DNA of 43,239 nt from an uncultured Coriobacteriaceae bacterium (GTDB taxonomy: Bacteria; Actinomycetota; Coriobacteriia; Coriobacteriales; Atopobiaceae): assembly GCA_902797175.1 (NCBI GenBank), contig CADBRX010000147.1:1-43239 (forward strand). Reading direction: 5' to 3'. The translations under genes were made by a program, and so were the position numbers. The notes beneath the pieces are model-generated. The model was not told where the DNA came from, did not search any database, and saw only the letters and a program-made list of their open reading frames with translations. Below, piece after piece: positions 24,298 to 31,856 of the stretch (position 1 is the stretch's first letter; every line of letters begins with the position of its first letter).

Positions 24298-25602
24298 CTA
24301 TACCGCGAGCGGTAGCGAGACGCGGAAGGTCGAGCCCTCGCCCACAACGCTCGTAAGCTCTATGGACCCGTCGCCACGCTGGACGGCATGCCTGACGAGC
24401 GAGAGCCCCAGCCCGGTGCCGCCCGTCTCGCGCGAGCGGGCGGTATCCACGCGGTAGAAGCGTTCGAAGATGCGGTCCTGCTCGGCAGGGGGGATGCCTA
24501 TGCCCGTGTCGCTCACCTCAAAGAGGGCGTTGTCGCCATCGACCGAAAGGCGGACGATGACGGAGCCCTGCTCCGTGTAGGCGATGGCGTTGTCGATGAG
24601 ATTGTCGACGAGCAGGGTCGCGTTGGCAATCGAAAGGCGAACCCGGCAGGTCTCGTTGGGCTCGAGCTCGCTGACGTACTTGAAGCTGAGTCCGGCATCC
24701 TGGGCACGCCTGAGATGCGTCCCATATGAGGTTGCCACCACGCTGGCAAGGTCGCAGGTCTCGCCCGTGAGGGTCGGGCGCATCTCGTCCTCCAGGCGAG
24801 AAAGGTCCATTAGGTCGGTGACCAGGCTCTGCAGGCGCTCTGACTCATGCGAGAGGCGCGTTGCAAACTCGGCGACGGTGGCGTTGTCTCCGTCCTCGCT
24901 GGCCTGGCAGATTGACTCCGAAAGGAGGCGGATGCCCGCAACGGGCGTCTTGAGCTCATGGCTTGCATTGGCCACGAAGTCCGTGCGCACGCGCTCGAGG
25001 TTCCGCACAGGCACGGCGGCACGCCGGGACCAGAAGAGCGCCATGCTGCCGGCAAGTACAAAGGACGTGCCAAACAGGGCAAGCGAGGTCCAACGGAACT
25101 GCGTGATGGCCGCATGGGCCTGCGCGACGGGCATGGACACGCGCAGCACCGCGCCCTCGCTGCGCGCCGAGCTCGGAATGGCGACGTAGAGGTATTCGAC
25201 GCCGTCCGTCGTCGACACGCGACGGTCAAACCCCATCGAGCCCTGGAGGGCGGCTGCGACCTCCGGTCGCTCGGCGTGGCTGGGGAGTCCCGTTGGTTTG
25301 GAGCCGTCGCTTCTGCTGTCCGCAACGACCTCGCCCGTTGCCGAGATAAGCGTCAGGCGGAGACGGTCGCTTGAAGCTATTTTGCCGAGAACCTCAGAGA
25401 CGGGCAGCTCGCTTGAGGACAGGGCGACTTCTGCCGCGTTTGCCACGGAGACGAGGCCCTCGAGCTGTCGATCCTCGATTGCCTGGCTTACGGGCCCGAA
25501 GAGCGAGAAGAGCCACACCGTCGCGAGGATCAGCGTGACCGTGGCGTAGCCGGCAATAAGGCGTCCGCGCCAGCTCTCGAGGAAGTCGGAGACTGCGCTC
25601 AT
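24298..25602 (-). CDS. PhoR-like sensor histidine kinase
   Basis: This 434-aa sensor kinase has a first membrane helix (about 15-35), an extracytoplasmic domain (about 40-165) and a second membrane helix (about 170-190). The HisKA box FVANASHELKTPVAGI carries the phospho-accepting histidine. The ATPase domain shows the N box LVDNLIDNAIAYT, G1 DTGIGIP and G2 GGTGLGLSLV. There is hardly any linker between the second helix and HisKA, so no full HAMP or PAS domain is present. The start overlaps the regulator's stop by four bases (ATGA), showing coupling. Divergence from a PiT transporter suggests phosphate sensing, which is inference. Confidence 0.9.
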   Translation of the reverse strand: MSAVSDFLESWRGRLIAGYATVTLILATVWLFSLFGPVSQAIEDRQLEGLVSVANAAEVALSSSELPVSEVLGKIASSDRLRLTLISATGEVVADSRSDGSKPTGLPSHAERPEVAAALQGSMGFDRRVSTTDGVEYLYVAIPSSARSEGAVLRVSMPVAQAHAAITQFRWTSLALFGTSFVLAGSMALFWSRRAAVPVRNLERVRTDFVANASHELKTPVAGIRLLSESICQASEDGDNATVAEFATRLSHESERLQSLVTDLMDLSRLEDEMRPTLTGETCDLASVVATSYGTHLRRAQDAGLSFKYVSELEPNETCRVRLSIANATLLVDNLIDNAIAYTEQGSVIVRLSVDGDNALFEVSDTGIGIPPAEQDRIFERFYRVDTARSRETGGTGLGLSLVRHAVQRGDGSIELTSVVGEGSTFRVSLPLAV

Positions 25603-26291
25603 GCATTCTCCTGCCGAGCCTCGAAGCGATAGCCCATGCCATGCTCAGTCTGGATATAGGACCACCCGTCAGTGCGGAGGGCCTTGCGAAGCCGTCTGAT
25701 GTGCGTGTCGATGGTGCGCGAGGTCGGGAGGAACTGCTCCCCCCACACCTCTTGGGAGATCCACTGCCTCGTGCAGAGGGCGCCTCGTCGGGAGGCGAGG
25801 GCCGCGAGCAGCTCGTACTCCTTGGAGCGGAGTTTCACGGGGTTGCCGTCGATGCTGACGCGGGTCGCGTCGAGGTCTATTTTGAGGGGCCCTGCCTCAA
25901 TGACGCCCATGCGGGTCCCCTCGGACGCATGCGTCCTCCTGAGGTTGGCGCGGATGCGCGCGAGGAGCTCGGGGGTGGAGAAGGGCTTGGTCACGTAGTC
26001 GTCAGCGCCAGCGTCCAGACCGGCGATCTTGTCGGCATCCTGGTCTAGCGCGGTAAGCATGATGATCGGGACGGCGCTTCCCGCCGCGCGGAGGGTCTTT
26101 GCCACCTCGATGCCCGAGAGCTTCGGCAGAAGGATGTCGAGGAGCACGAGGTCGGGCTCGACCGCACGCGCACGCTCGATCGCGGCGGCGCCGTCCGAGG
26201 CGGGCGTGACCTCGTATCCCGCGCGCGTCAAGGCAAACTCGAGCGCCATGCGGATGGATTTGTCATCTTCGACAAGCAGGATGCGTGGCAT
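25599..26291 (-). CDS. PhoB/OmpR-family response regulator
   Basis: This 230-aa regulator has a receiver domain (1-118) with the acidic pair in LLVEDDKS, the phospho-acceptor aspartate in LVLLDILLP and the lysine in YVTKPFS. An OmpR/PhoB winged helix follows (about 130-228), with KLRSKEYELLAALASRRG, SRTIDTHIRRLRKAL and the wing HGMGYRFE. The ATG at 26291 has an AGGAGG site five bases upstream. It precedes the kinase and overlaps it. The PiT phosphate carrier is transcribed divergently across 214 bases, which contain phased repeats that could be its binding site. Confidence 0.92.
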   Translation of the reverse strand: MPRILLVEDDKSIRMALEFALTRAGYEVTPASDGAAAIERARAVEPDLVLLDILLPKLSGIEVAKTLRAAGSAVPIIMLTALDQDADKIAGLDAGADDYVTKPFSTPELLARIRANLRRTHASEGTRMGVIEAGPLKIDLDATRVSIDGNPVKLRSKEYELLAALASRRGALCTRQWISQEVWGEQFLPTSRTIDTHIRRLRKALRTDGWSYIQTEHGMGYRFEARQENA

Positions 26292-26393
26292 TCGTTCCTC
26301 CTGTCTGCGGTTCGTCCAGAGCAGTACCATCTTCGCTCATTTGGGGCAATCGGTCACGCCGGAAGGGCTTTGCGGTTGGTCGCTGGCGGCGAG

Positions 26394-26430
26394 TTTACGC
26401 TCATGTCACAATGGTTCACGCTCGCTCAAC
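26394..26430. promoter_or_regulatory. Phased direct repeats, possible PHO box
   Basis: Four short related units run in the same direction with helical spacing: TTTAC (26394), GTCAC (26405), TTCAC (26415) and CTCAA (26425), 11, 10 and 10 bases apart. The two better-matched units extend as TTTACGCTCAT and TTCACGCTCGC. OmpR/PhoB-family regulators bind such 10-11-base direct repeats. They lie between the regulator gene and the phosphate transporter, 76 bases before the transporter start. A TATCCT (26452-26457) could be its -10. Confidence 0.4.
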
Positions 26431-26505
26431 CAATTGCGTGGCGGCGGCGCCTATCCTCGGTTTGTGAGGTGGGGCTTTTGCCCTTGCTGGAAAAAAGGAG
26501 GAGCG

Positions 26506-27555
26506 ATGCCGTCTCTTTCTGACTTTTGCGCCATGCTTGTCTCGAATCCGCTGCTGGCGCTCACCATGGCACTCGTTGCCGCGACGATCTTTGTCAATGG
26601 TTCCACAGACGCTGCCAACTCAATTGCCGACGCCGTGGGTACCCGCTCGATCAGTTTCCGCAACGCCGTAATCTTGGCGGTCATCGCCAACTTCGTCGGC
26701 TTGGTGGGAGCCACGCTCATCTCGACTGCCGTCGCTGACACCATCAGCCACATGGTCGACTTTGGTGGAGACAACCATGCCGCGCTCGTCTCGTTGGCGG
26801 CGGCGATGGTCGCCATCGTCGTCTGGGCGGGCGTCGCGTGGATGTTTGGCATCCCCACCAGCGAAAGCCATGCGCTCATCGCTGGTCTGACGGGCGCGGC
26901 CATCGCCGTGTCGGGAGGTTTCTCCGGCGTGAACATGGCCGAATGGAGCAAGGTCCTCTATGGCCTGGTGTTCTCGACCAGCTTTGGCTTTGCGCTTGGC
27001 TTCGTCTCGACAAAGATCATCCGCGAGGTGTTCGCGTTCTCCGACCGAAGGAAGACCAACCATGCCTTTGGCATCGTCCAGGTGATAGGCGCAGGCTTTG
27101 GCGCCCTCATGCATGGTGCCCAGGACGGCCAGAAGTTCATGTCGACGGCGACGCTCGCCGTCATGCTCGCAAGCGGCGGTGACATGAGCGAGGTGCATGG
27201 CTACCCCATGTGGCTGATGGTTGCCTGCGCTGCCCTCATGGCCATCGGTACTGCGGTTGGCGGGAAGAAGATCGTCAAGACGGTGGGCACCCAGATGGTC
27301 CCCATGGAGAAGTACCAAGGCGCTGCCGCCTCCATGAGCGATGGCTTCGCCCTCCTTGCCTCGACGCTCTTCGGCATGCCCGTCTCGACGACCCACACCA
27401 AGTCGTCCGCCATCATGGGTACGGGAGCCGCCAAGAGCGTGCGCTCCGTCAACTGGGGCATTGCGGGCGATATTGTAATGACCTGGGTCATGACCTTCCC
27501 CGGCTGTGGCCTGCTTGGGTACATGCTGGCATGGGTATTCCTGCGCATCTTCTAG
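26506..27555 (+). CDS. pit: PiT-family inorganic phosphate transporter
   Basis: This 349-aa membrane protein is a low-affinity phosphate carrier of the PiT family. The two signature repeats are present: FVNGSTDAANSIADAVGTR near the N-terminus and PVSTTHTKSSAIMGTGAAK near the C-terminus, with GIPTSESHALIAGLTG between. About ten hydrophobic segments are seen and VGGKKIVKTVGT is the usual loop. The ATG at 26506 has aaggaggag just upstream; the open frame extends further back but antisense to the response regulator. Its divergence from the two-component genes suggests regulation by phosphate. No Pst or PhoU gene is nearby. Confidence 0.93.
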   Translation: MPSLSDFCAMLVSNPLLALTMALVAATIFVNGSTDAANSIADAVGTRSISFRNAVILAVIANFVGLVGATLISTAVADTISHMVDFGGDNHAALVSLAAAMVAIVVWAGVAWMFGIPTSESHALIAGLTGAAIAVSGGFSGVNMAEWSKVLYGLVFSTSFGFALGFVSTKIIREVFAFSDRRKTNHAFGIVQVIGAGFGALMHGAQDGQKFMSTATLAVMLASGGDMSEVHGYPMWLMVACAALMAIGTAVGGKKIVKTVGTQMVPMEKYQGAAASMSDGFALLASTLFGMPVSTTHTKSSAIMGTGAAKSVRSVNWGIAGDIVMTWVMTFPGCGLLGYMLAWVFLRIF

Positions 27556-27593
27556 AGATTCACCCTGCGCGTTCTTTCGCCGGTACAGTCGCG

Positions 27594-27618
27594 CTTTGCC
27601 GCTGGGCGGCAGGCAAAG
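27594..27618 (+). terminator. Weak hairpin after the phosphate transporter
   Basis: A 7-bp stem (ctttgcc with ggcaaag) encloses a further GCCGC/GCGGC pairing option. No T-run follows. It is the only terminator-like structure between the transporter and the next promoter. Confidence 0.3.
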
Positions 27619-27639
27619 GTGCTCTGTGGCCCCCTGGCA

Positions 27640-27645
27640 TATAAT
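27640..27645 (+). promoter_or_regulatory. Perfect -10 box before the 87-aa gene
   Basis: TATAAT occurs 42 bases before the ATG at 27687 in an AT-rich patch. No good -35 is visible at 16-18 bases, so the promoter assignment rests on the -10 alone. Confidence 0.4.
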
Positions 27646-27686
27646 TGCGATATGTCGGGACATTTTAGTGTTGAGGAGGTTTCACC

Positions 27687-27950
27687 ATGCTTGTTGATGT
27701 CGACGGCGTCAATCCTGCGTTCAAGGACAAGGTCATCGCGCTTGTTGAGGGCATTACCGAGCCCATGACGTTCAAGCTCTCGTCCGAGAAGGGCACGTCT
27801 CCCCAGTCAGTAGTCTTTGAGTGCTCCGAGGAGGATCCCGACAAGGTGGTCCCCTTCCTCAAGAGCTTCATCAAGAGGTCTGAACTCGGCAACATCATGA
27901 TGTTCCGCGTGACTCCGCATGGCCAGTACATGTGGATTCCCAAGAGGTAG
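27687..27950 (+). CDS. 87-aa protein of unknown function
   Basis: I do not recognise this protein. It is coding by its good ribosome site (gaggagg, seven bases upstream), a perfect -10 before it and a bidirectional terminator behind it. The sequence suggests a small alpha/beta fold: MLVDVDGVNPAFKDKVIAL, then MTFKLSS, SVVFECSEEDPDKVVPFLKSF and NIMMFRVTPHGQYMWIPKR. No cysteine pair, signal peptide or membrane helix is seen. It may be a stand-alone regulatory or ligand-binding domain. It forms its own transcription unit between the phosphate transporter and the GGDEF gene. Confidence 0.72.
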   Translation: MLVDVDGVNPAFKDKVIALVEGITEPMTFKLSSEKGTSPQSVVFECSEEDPDKVVPFLKSFIKRSELGNIMMFRVTPHGQYMWIPKR

Positions 27951-27977
27951 AGCCTAAGGGCAACAGTTGCTTAGATG

Positions 27978-28020
27978 GGGTGTTGGCCGGAAAGGAGACA
28001 TGCCTTCCCGGCCAACACCC
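27978..28020. terminator. Bidirectional terminator between convergent genes
   Basis: A 13-bp perfect stem (27978-27990 with 28008-28020) continues after one A-C mismatch into four more pairs with a 7-base loop. Its right arm reaches the stop codon of the convergent GGDEF gene (28020-28022). It ends both transcripts. Confidence 0.8.
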
Positions 28021-29402
28021 TAATCGCATTCTCCGGCAAAGGCGTAGCCGTCCCTGCCTCGCTCCTTAACAAGATAGAGCGCGCGATCGGCAGCCTTGAA
28101 GATGGTGTCACCAGGCTCGAGCGAGTCGCTGAAGGCCACGCCAATGGAAAGCGTCGTCTTGGGAAGCCCGTCAGACGTATCGTGGAGTCTGTTGACTATC
28201 TGGTTGATCTTGTCTTCTATGACATCTTTGAGCTGTGGTGATATGTCGGTGATGATGACGGCGAACTCATCGCCGCCTATGCGGCAGGGGAAGTCTGTGG
28301 TACGGAAGGCATGGCTGAGGACGTTTGAGACCTTCTTGAGGATCTCGTCCCCCGTCTCGTGGCCATACGTGTCGTTCACGCTCTTGAAGTAATCCACATC
28401 AACGAGCATGAGCGCAACGTTTTTGGTGTAAGACTGGCAGAGGTCGTCATAGGCTCCGCGGTTGAAGAGGCCGGTGAGTGGGTCATGGTCTGCCTTATGG
28501 CGAAGGTGGTCATGGTACTGCCTGGTCTCTTCGTGCAACTTGTTGTATTCCTGGGCAAGGAGGCGGAGCTCCTTTGAGCCGGACTCTACCAGCGGTTGTC
28601 CCTCGGCTATGGATGTCGAATAGGCAGACAGCGGCCAGAGGATGAATACGTTGACCAAGATGATGGTCAGCACCACCATGGTCAGGAGCAGCAGGATCAG
28701 GATGCGTTGGCGGAAGAGCAGCGATCTGAGCAGCTCCGCGTTTTGCTCCTGCGCGCTGTGGGTCCTTTCGATGAGCTGCGACGTGCAGAGCTCGACGTTG
28801 GAGTCGATGCTGTCCTTCATGGCTTGGTATTCCTTGCCAAAGACCAGCTCCTGGGCAAGGGACAGCTGCTCTTGTGACGAAAGGGCCAGCTCCTCATCCG
28901 ACAGAACGTAGGTGGCAAGCGGTTCAAGGGCACCGCTGATCTCATAGCCGTTGGCTTCCGCCACCAGCCGCATTGCGTGTCCCTCGCGCTCTGCAAGGGC
29001 GTTTGATTCCTCGAGCGCAATGCTCAGGAAGCGATTGGCCTCGCCTTCCTCAATGTTACGCTCGAGCACCACGATGGCAGCGTCTCGGCGCCGCGTGACA
29101 TTCACCTCGCCATAGAAGTCTTGAACCGCATTGATGTCAGACGTGACCGAGAAGAGGCGGGCCTTACTCGTGAGAAAGTCGGACGCCGCCTTGAAGCTAT
29201 AGGCAGCCTCGCTGCATTCGACGTATTGGGCGGTTGCAGTGTGGAGGGCGTTGTTGGTCGTGGTTGCATGGTCGGTGGTCCGCAACAGCACAAACGAAAG
29301 AACCGCCGCGACCATGATGACGAGCGCATTAAGCACGCGGATGCTTGGAGCGCCCGTGAGGAGGCTCCTTTTGTGCTCGATTCTGGGGGCGCTTTCAGCC
29401 AT
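28020..29402 (-). CDS. Membrane-bound diguanylate cyclase (GGDEF)
   Basis: This 460-aa protein has a membrane helix (about 22-43), a helical extracytoplasmic sensor (about 45-225), a second helix (about 228-255), a short coiled linker and a GGDEF domain (about 295-455). The catalytic GGDEF motif (about 375-379) is intact, and RTTD five residues before it is a complete I-site for product inhibition. DPLTGLFNR and DVDYFKSVNDTYGH are also canonical. It should make c-di-GMP. The ATG at 29402 is preferred to a TTG at 29411, which sits too close to the aaagg site. No EAL or PilZ partner is in the window. Confidence 0.9.
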   Translation of the reverse strand: MAESAPRIEHKRSLLTGAPSIRVLNALVIMVAAVLSFVLLRTTDHATTTNNALHTATAQYVECSEAAYSFKAASDFLTSKARLFSVTSDINAVQDFYGEVNVTRRRDAAIVVLERNIEEGEANRFLSIALEESNALAEREGHAMRLVAEANGYEISGALEPLATYVLSDEELALSSQEQLSLAQELVFGKEYQAMKDSIDSNVELCTSQLIERTHSAQEQNAELLRSLLFRQRILILLLLTMVVLTIILVNVFILWPLSAYSTSIAEGQPLVESGSKELRLLAQEYNKLHEETRQYHDHLRHKADHDPLTGLFNRGAYDDLCQSYTKNVALMLVDVDYFKSVNDTYGHETGDEILKKVSNVLSHAFRTTDFPCRIGGDEFAVIITDISPQLKDVIEDKINQIVNRLHDTSDGLPKTTLSIGVAFSDSLEPGDTIFKAADRALYLVKERGRDGYAFAGECD

Positions 29403-29488
29403 GGGCGACAAGCCTTTCTAGACGCTCAATCCTGCCTATTCTAGCGCTTGAGATCTTGTCGCGGTTTAGCAACAGAGAGCGACACGTC

Positions 29489-30946
29489 CTAAATTGTAAT
29501 GAAAGAAAATGCAGGTACCTTAACCTTTAGCACCTGTTCAAGCCCTCGGACGAGGAGCTCGTGGTCAAGTCCCTCGTGAAGCCCCGAGACGGCGAGCGTG
29601 GCCACCCAGTCGTTGCCCACCCGGATGGGGAAGGCCCCCGCGACGGGCATGTCTGCATGGGAGAAGAGCTGACTTCCGTCGACTCCCGCAAGCGTTGCCT
29701 CGGTCCAGCCCCAGAGGCTGCAGTGCCCGAGCCGCAGCGCCGCACGACGCTTTCCATCCGCGTAGTCGTAGTTTGCGGGCTTTTTGCCGTCCGCTCCCCA
29801 CCCAAAGAGCTCGTATCCGTCGGCCTCGCGCGTGATGCGCACAACATAGCCAAGGTCGTAGTCATCGGCGAGTCCTGCGACGGCATTGCCAAGCTCGAGC
29901 GCCTCGCGCGCCCCAAACGTTGTGCCCTCGGGCCAGCGAAGGATGCGCTCCTGCTCGCTCAGCACATCGAGCGCCTCGGGCGTGAGCGTGAATGCCGGTC
30001 GGATCGCGTCAAGGATGGCTGCGCAGCGCACCGAGTCATCGAGCGTCATGAGCGGGGACTCGAGCGCGCCCTCTTCGACGAGCTTCGCAAAGTGGCTGAC
30101 CTCCCCATAGAAGTCGTCAACCTCGTAGGGCACCTCGAGAACCTGGGGTTCCAGGCCATGTTGGTAGACCGTTGCCCTGGTGGGCCTGTGCAGGTCCTCA
30201 ACCACGACACGGCCGCCTTCGCACCAGATGGTGGCCGTGCGAGGCTTTGCGCGGTCAAAGGCGCACTCAAGACGCGCGCTTACGTTGCCAAGGGAAAGGT
30301 GGGCGTCGACGTAGGTGTCGATTCCGTCCTTGCTGGCGCCGGCGATGGAGGTCAGCGTGGGGGCGCCAGAGCAGAAGTCCTCCAGCCAGCTTGCGCAATA
30401 GGTTCCGCAGTCAAGGAGCACGCCCGCCCCAGGGCCGGGAGCCATGTGGTAGCTGCTGGTCCCCTCAACGAAGCCCAGCATGTCGTTGCAGAGCGTGGCC
30501 TCGATGCGGGTGATGGGGCCCATTTGTCTGACGGCGTCGACAACCTGCGCATAGAGGCGTACAAAGCGCGGCTTCATTGCCTCCATGAAGAGGACGCCCT
30601 CCTCGCGTGCGACGCGGGCGACCTCTTCCATCTGGCGGGCATTGAGCATGGCGGGCTTCTCGCAGAGCACCGCCTTGTGGGCACGCAGCGCCTTGATGGC
30701 CCACTCATGGTGGAACGCATGGGGGAGGGCTAGGTAGATGGCATCGACGTCAGGGTCCGCGAGGAGCTCGTCGTGGGTGCCGTAGGCACGCGCTCCCGTT
30801 GCATGGGGGACCTCATCCAAGAAGGCTTGCGCCTTTTCGGCCGTGCGTCTGCTGGCGGCAACCAGTTCGGCTCCCTGCACGTGAGCGAGACTGGCCGAGA
30901 AGCGATGGGCTATATTTCCTGCGCCAAGAATGCCAAACCGTACCAT
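29489..30946 (-). CDS. Fusion of Gfo/Idh/MocA oxidoreductase and UPF0303 domain
   Basis: This 485-aa protein joins two domains. Residues 1-330 are a Gfo/Idh/MocA dehydrogenase: the Rossmann motif RFGILGAGNIAHRF, IYLALPHAFHHEW, the catalytic-region EKPAML and a substrate domain. Residues from about 335 to 485 match the UPF0303 (YBR137W; haem-degrading-like fold) family: FGAREALELGNAVAG, then GHCSLWGWTE, MPVAGAFPIRV and TLAVSGLHEGLDHELLV. The ATG at 30946 is chosen because GILGAGN then begins at residue 4; an upstream extension lacks a ribosome site. The first domain oxidises or reduces a sugar-like substrate with NAD(P). The role of the second is unclear. Confidence 0.87.
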   Translation of the reverse strand: MVRFGILGAGNIAHRFSASLAHVQGAELVAASRRTAEKAQAFLDEVPHATGARAYGTHDELLADPDVDAIYLALPHAFHHEWAIKALRAHKAVLCEKPAMLNARQMEEVARVAREEGVLFMEAMKPRFVRLYAQVVDAVRQMGPITRIEATLCNDMLGFVEGTSSYHMAPGPGAGVLLDCGTYCASWLEDFCSGAPTLTSIAGASKDGIDTYVDAHLSLGNVSARLECAFDRAKPRTATIWCEGGRVVVEDLHRPTRATVYQHGLEPQVLEVPYEVDDFYGEVSHFAKLVEEGALESPLMTLDDSVRCAAILDAIRPAFTLTPEALDVLSEQERILRWPEGTTFGAREALELGNAVAGLADDYDLGYVVRITREADGYELFGWGADGKKPANYDYADGKRRAALRLGHCSLWGWTEATLAGVDGSQLFSHADMPVAGAFPIRVGNDWVATLAVSGLHEGLDHELLVRGLEQVLKVKVPAFSFITI

Positions 30947-31036
30947 GGTCTTCCTTCCCCTTGATGTGCGACTGACAAGAAGGTAGCGCATCCGCCTCTT
31001 TCTTCTTACCGTGGGAACGGCATTTGGAATAAGGTT

Positions 31037-31855
31037 TCAGGAAATGTGCCCGTGGGCGGAATGCCCGATAAGGGTTGCCGCGGCATGCGAGACCTCTTGG
31101 GGAGCGTCAACGTGGACTAGGAAGTCCTGCCCACGTGGTCCGTAGCCCTGTTCGTTGTCGGTGAGGCGCGTCACCTCTCCAGAGAGCATGCCGAGGTAGG
31201 TGTCGATGGGCCATATGCCCTCGGGGGCGTGCTCCCATGCAAACCTGCCGTTGTGCGCGGTGAGTGCTGCCTGGTATGCAGCCCAATTGACGACCTTGGT
31301 GTCCTGGAAGGGCGGGCGGTCCGCCACCTGACGCCTCCAGGTGGCATCCATGCGCCGCTGCATGATGGCATCCTGCGAGATGATGACGCTTGTGGGGATC
31401 TCGTTTGACTCCTCGATCAGGTCAAGCAGGTAGGTGATGTTGTTGCCGCAGTTGGTGGAACGCCTTTCGAGGAGGTCTGCGGAGCGCGCATGGCGATGCC
31501 GCAGAAACGCATCGAGCATGTTGGCCTCGCTGTCAATGCCGGGGCGTGGCATTGGGGTGGCCTCGTCTGTGGCCCAGGTGGCGACCTCTTGCTCCATTGC
31601 CTGGTCGAGCCAGTAGGTGGCGCGCCCTCGTCCTCCCACGATGGCGTATGTGCGAGCGACCCCTTGGGCCATGGCAAGGGCAAGCGTCTCCACGGTACCA
31701 ATCACGCCTCCACCAAACAGCACGAAGAGGTCGGCGACGCCACCTGGTATGCCCGCCTCCATGCTGAGCGCTTGGCGGTCGAGGCTGCTGACGTCGCGCA
31801 GCCCGCACCATCCGGCAACGGTGTTGGCTGCGGCTGCGAGGGATGGCTGGCTCAC
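31037..31855 (-). CDS. YdcF-like DUF218 protein
   Basis: This 272-aa protein resembles E. coli YdcF along its length. Matching blocks include RRSTNCGNNI, QDAIMQRRMDATWRR, GIWPIDTYLGMLSGEV and GYGPRGQDFLVHVD. DUF218 proteins include YdcF, which has been reported to bind S-adenosylmethionine, and the envelope proteins ElyC and SanA; this one has no membrane helix, as in YdcF. The start is a GTG at 31855 with gaggtg ten bases upstream. It begins right after the aldo/keto reductase stop, so the two are translated from one message. The function of YdcF is not established. Confidence 0.87.
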   Translation of the reverse strand: MSQPSLAAAANTVAGWCGLRDVSSLDRQALSMEAGIPGGVADLFVLFGGGVIGTVETLALAMAQGVARTYAIVGGRGRATYWLDQAMEQEVATWATDEATPMPRPGIDSEANMLDAFLRHRHARSADLLERRSTNCGNNITYLLDLIEESNEIPTSVIISQDAIMQRRMDATWRRQVADRPPFQDTKVVNWAAYQAALTAHNGRFAWEHAPEGIWPIDTYLGMLSGEVTRLTDNEQGYGPRGQDFLVHVDAPQEVSHAAATLIGHSAHGHIS

Positions 31856-31856
31856 G

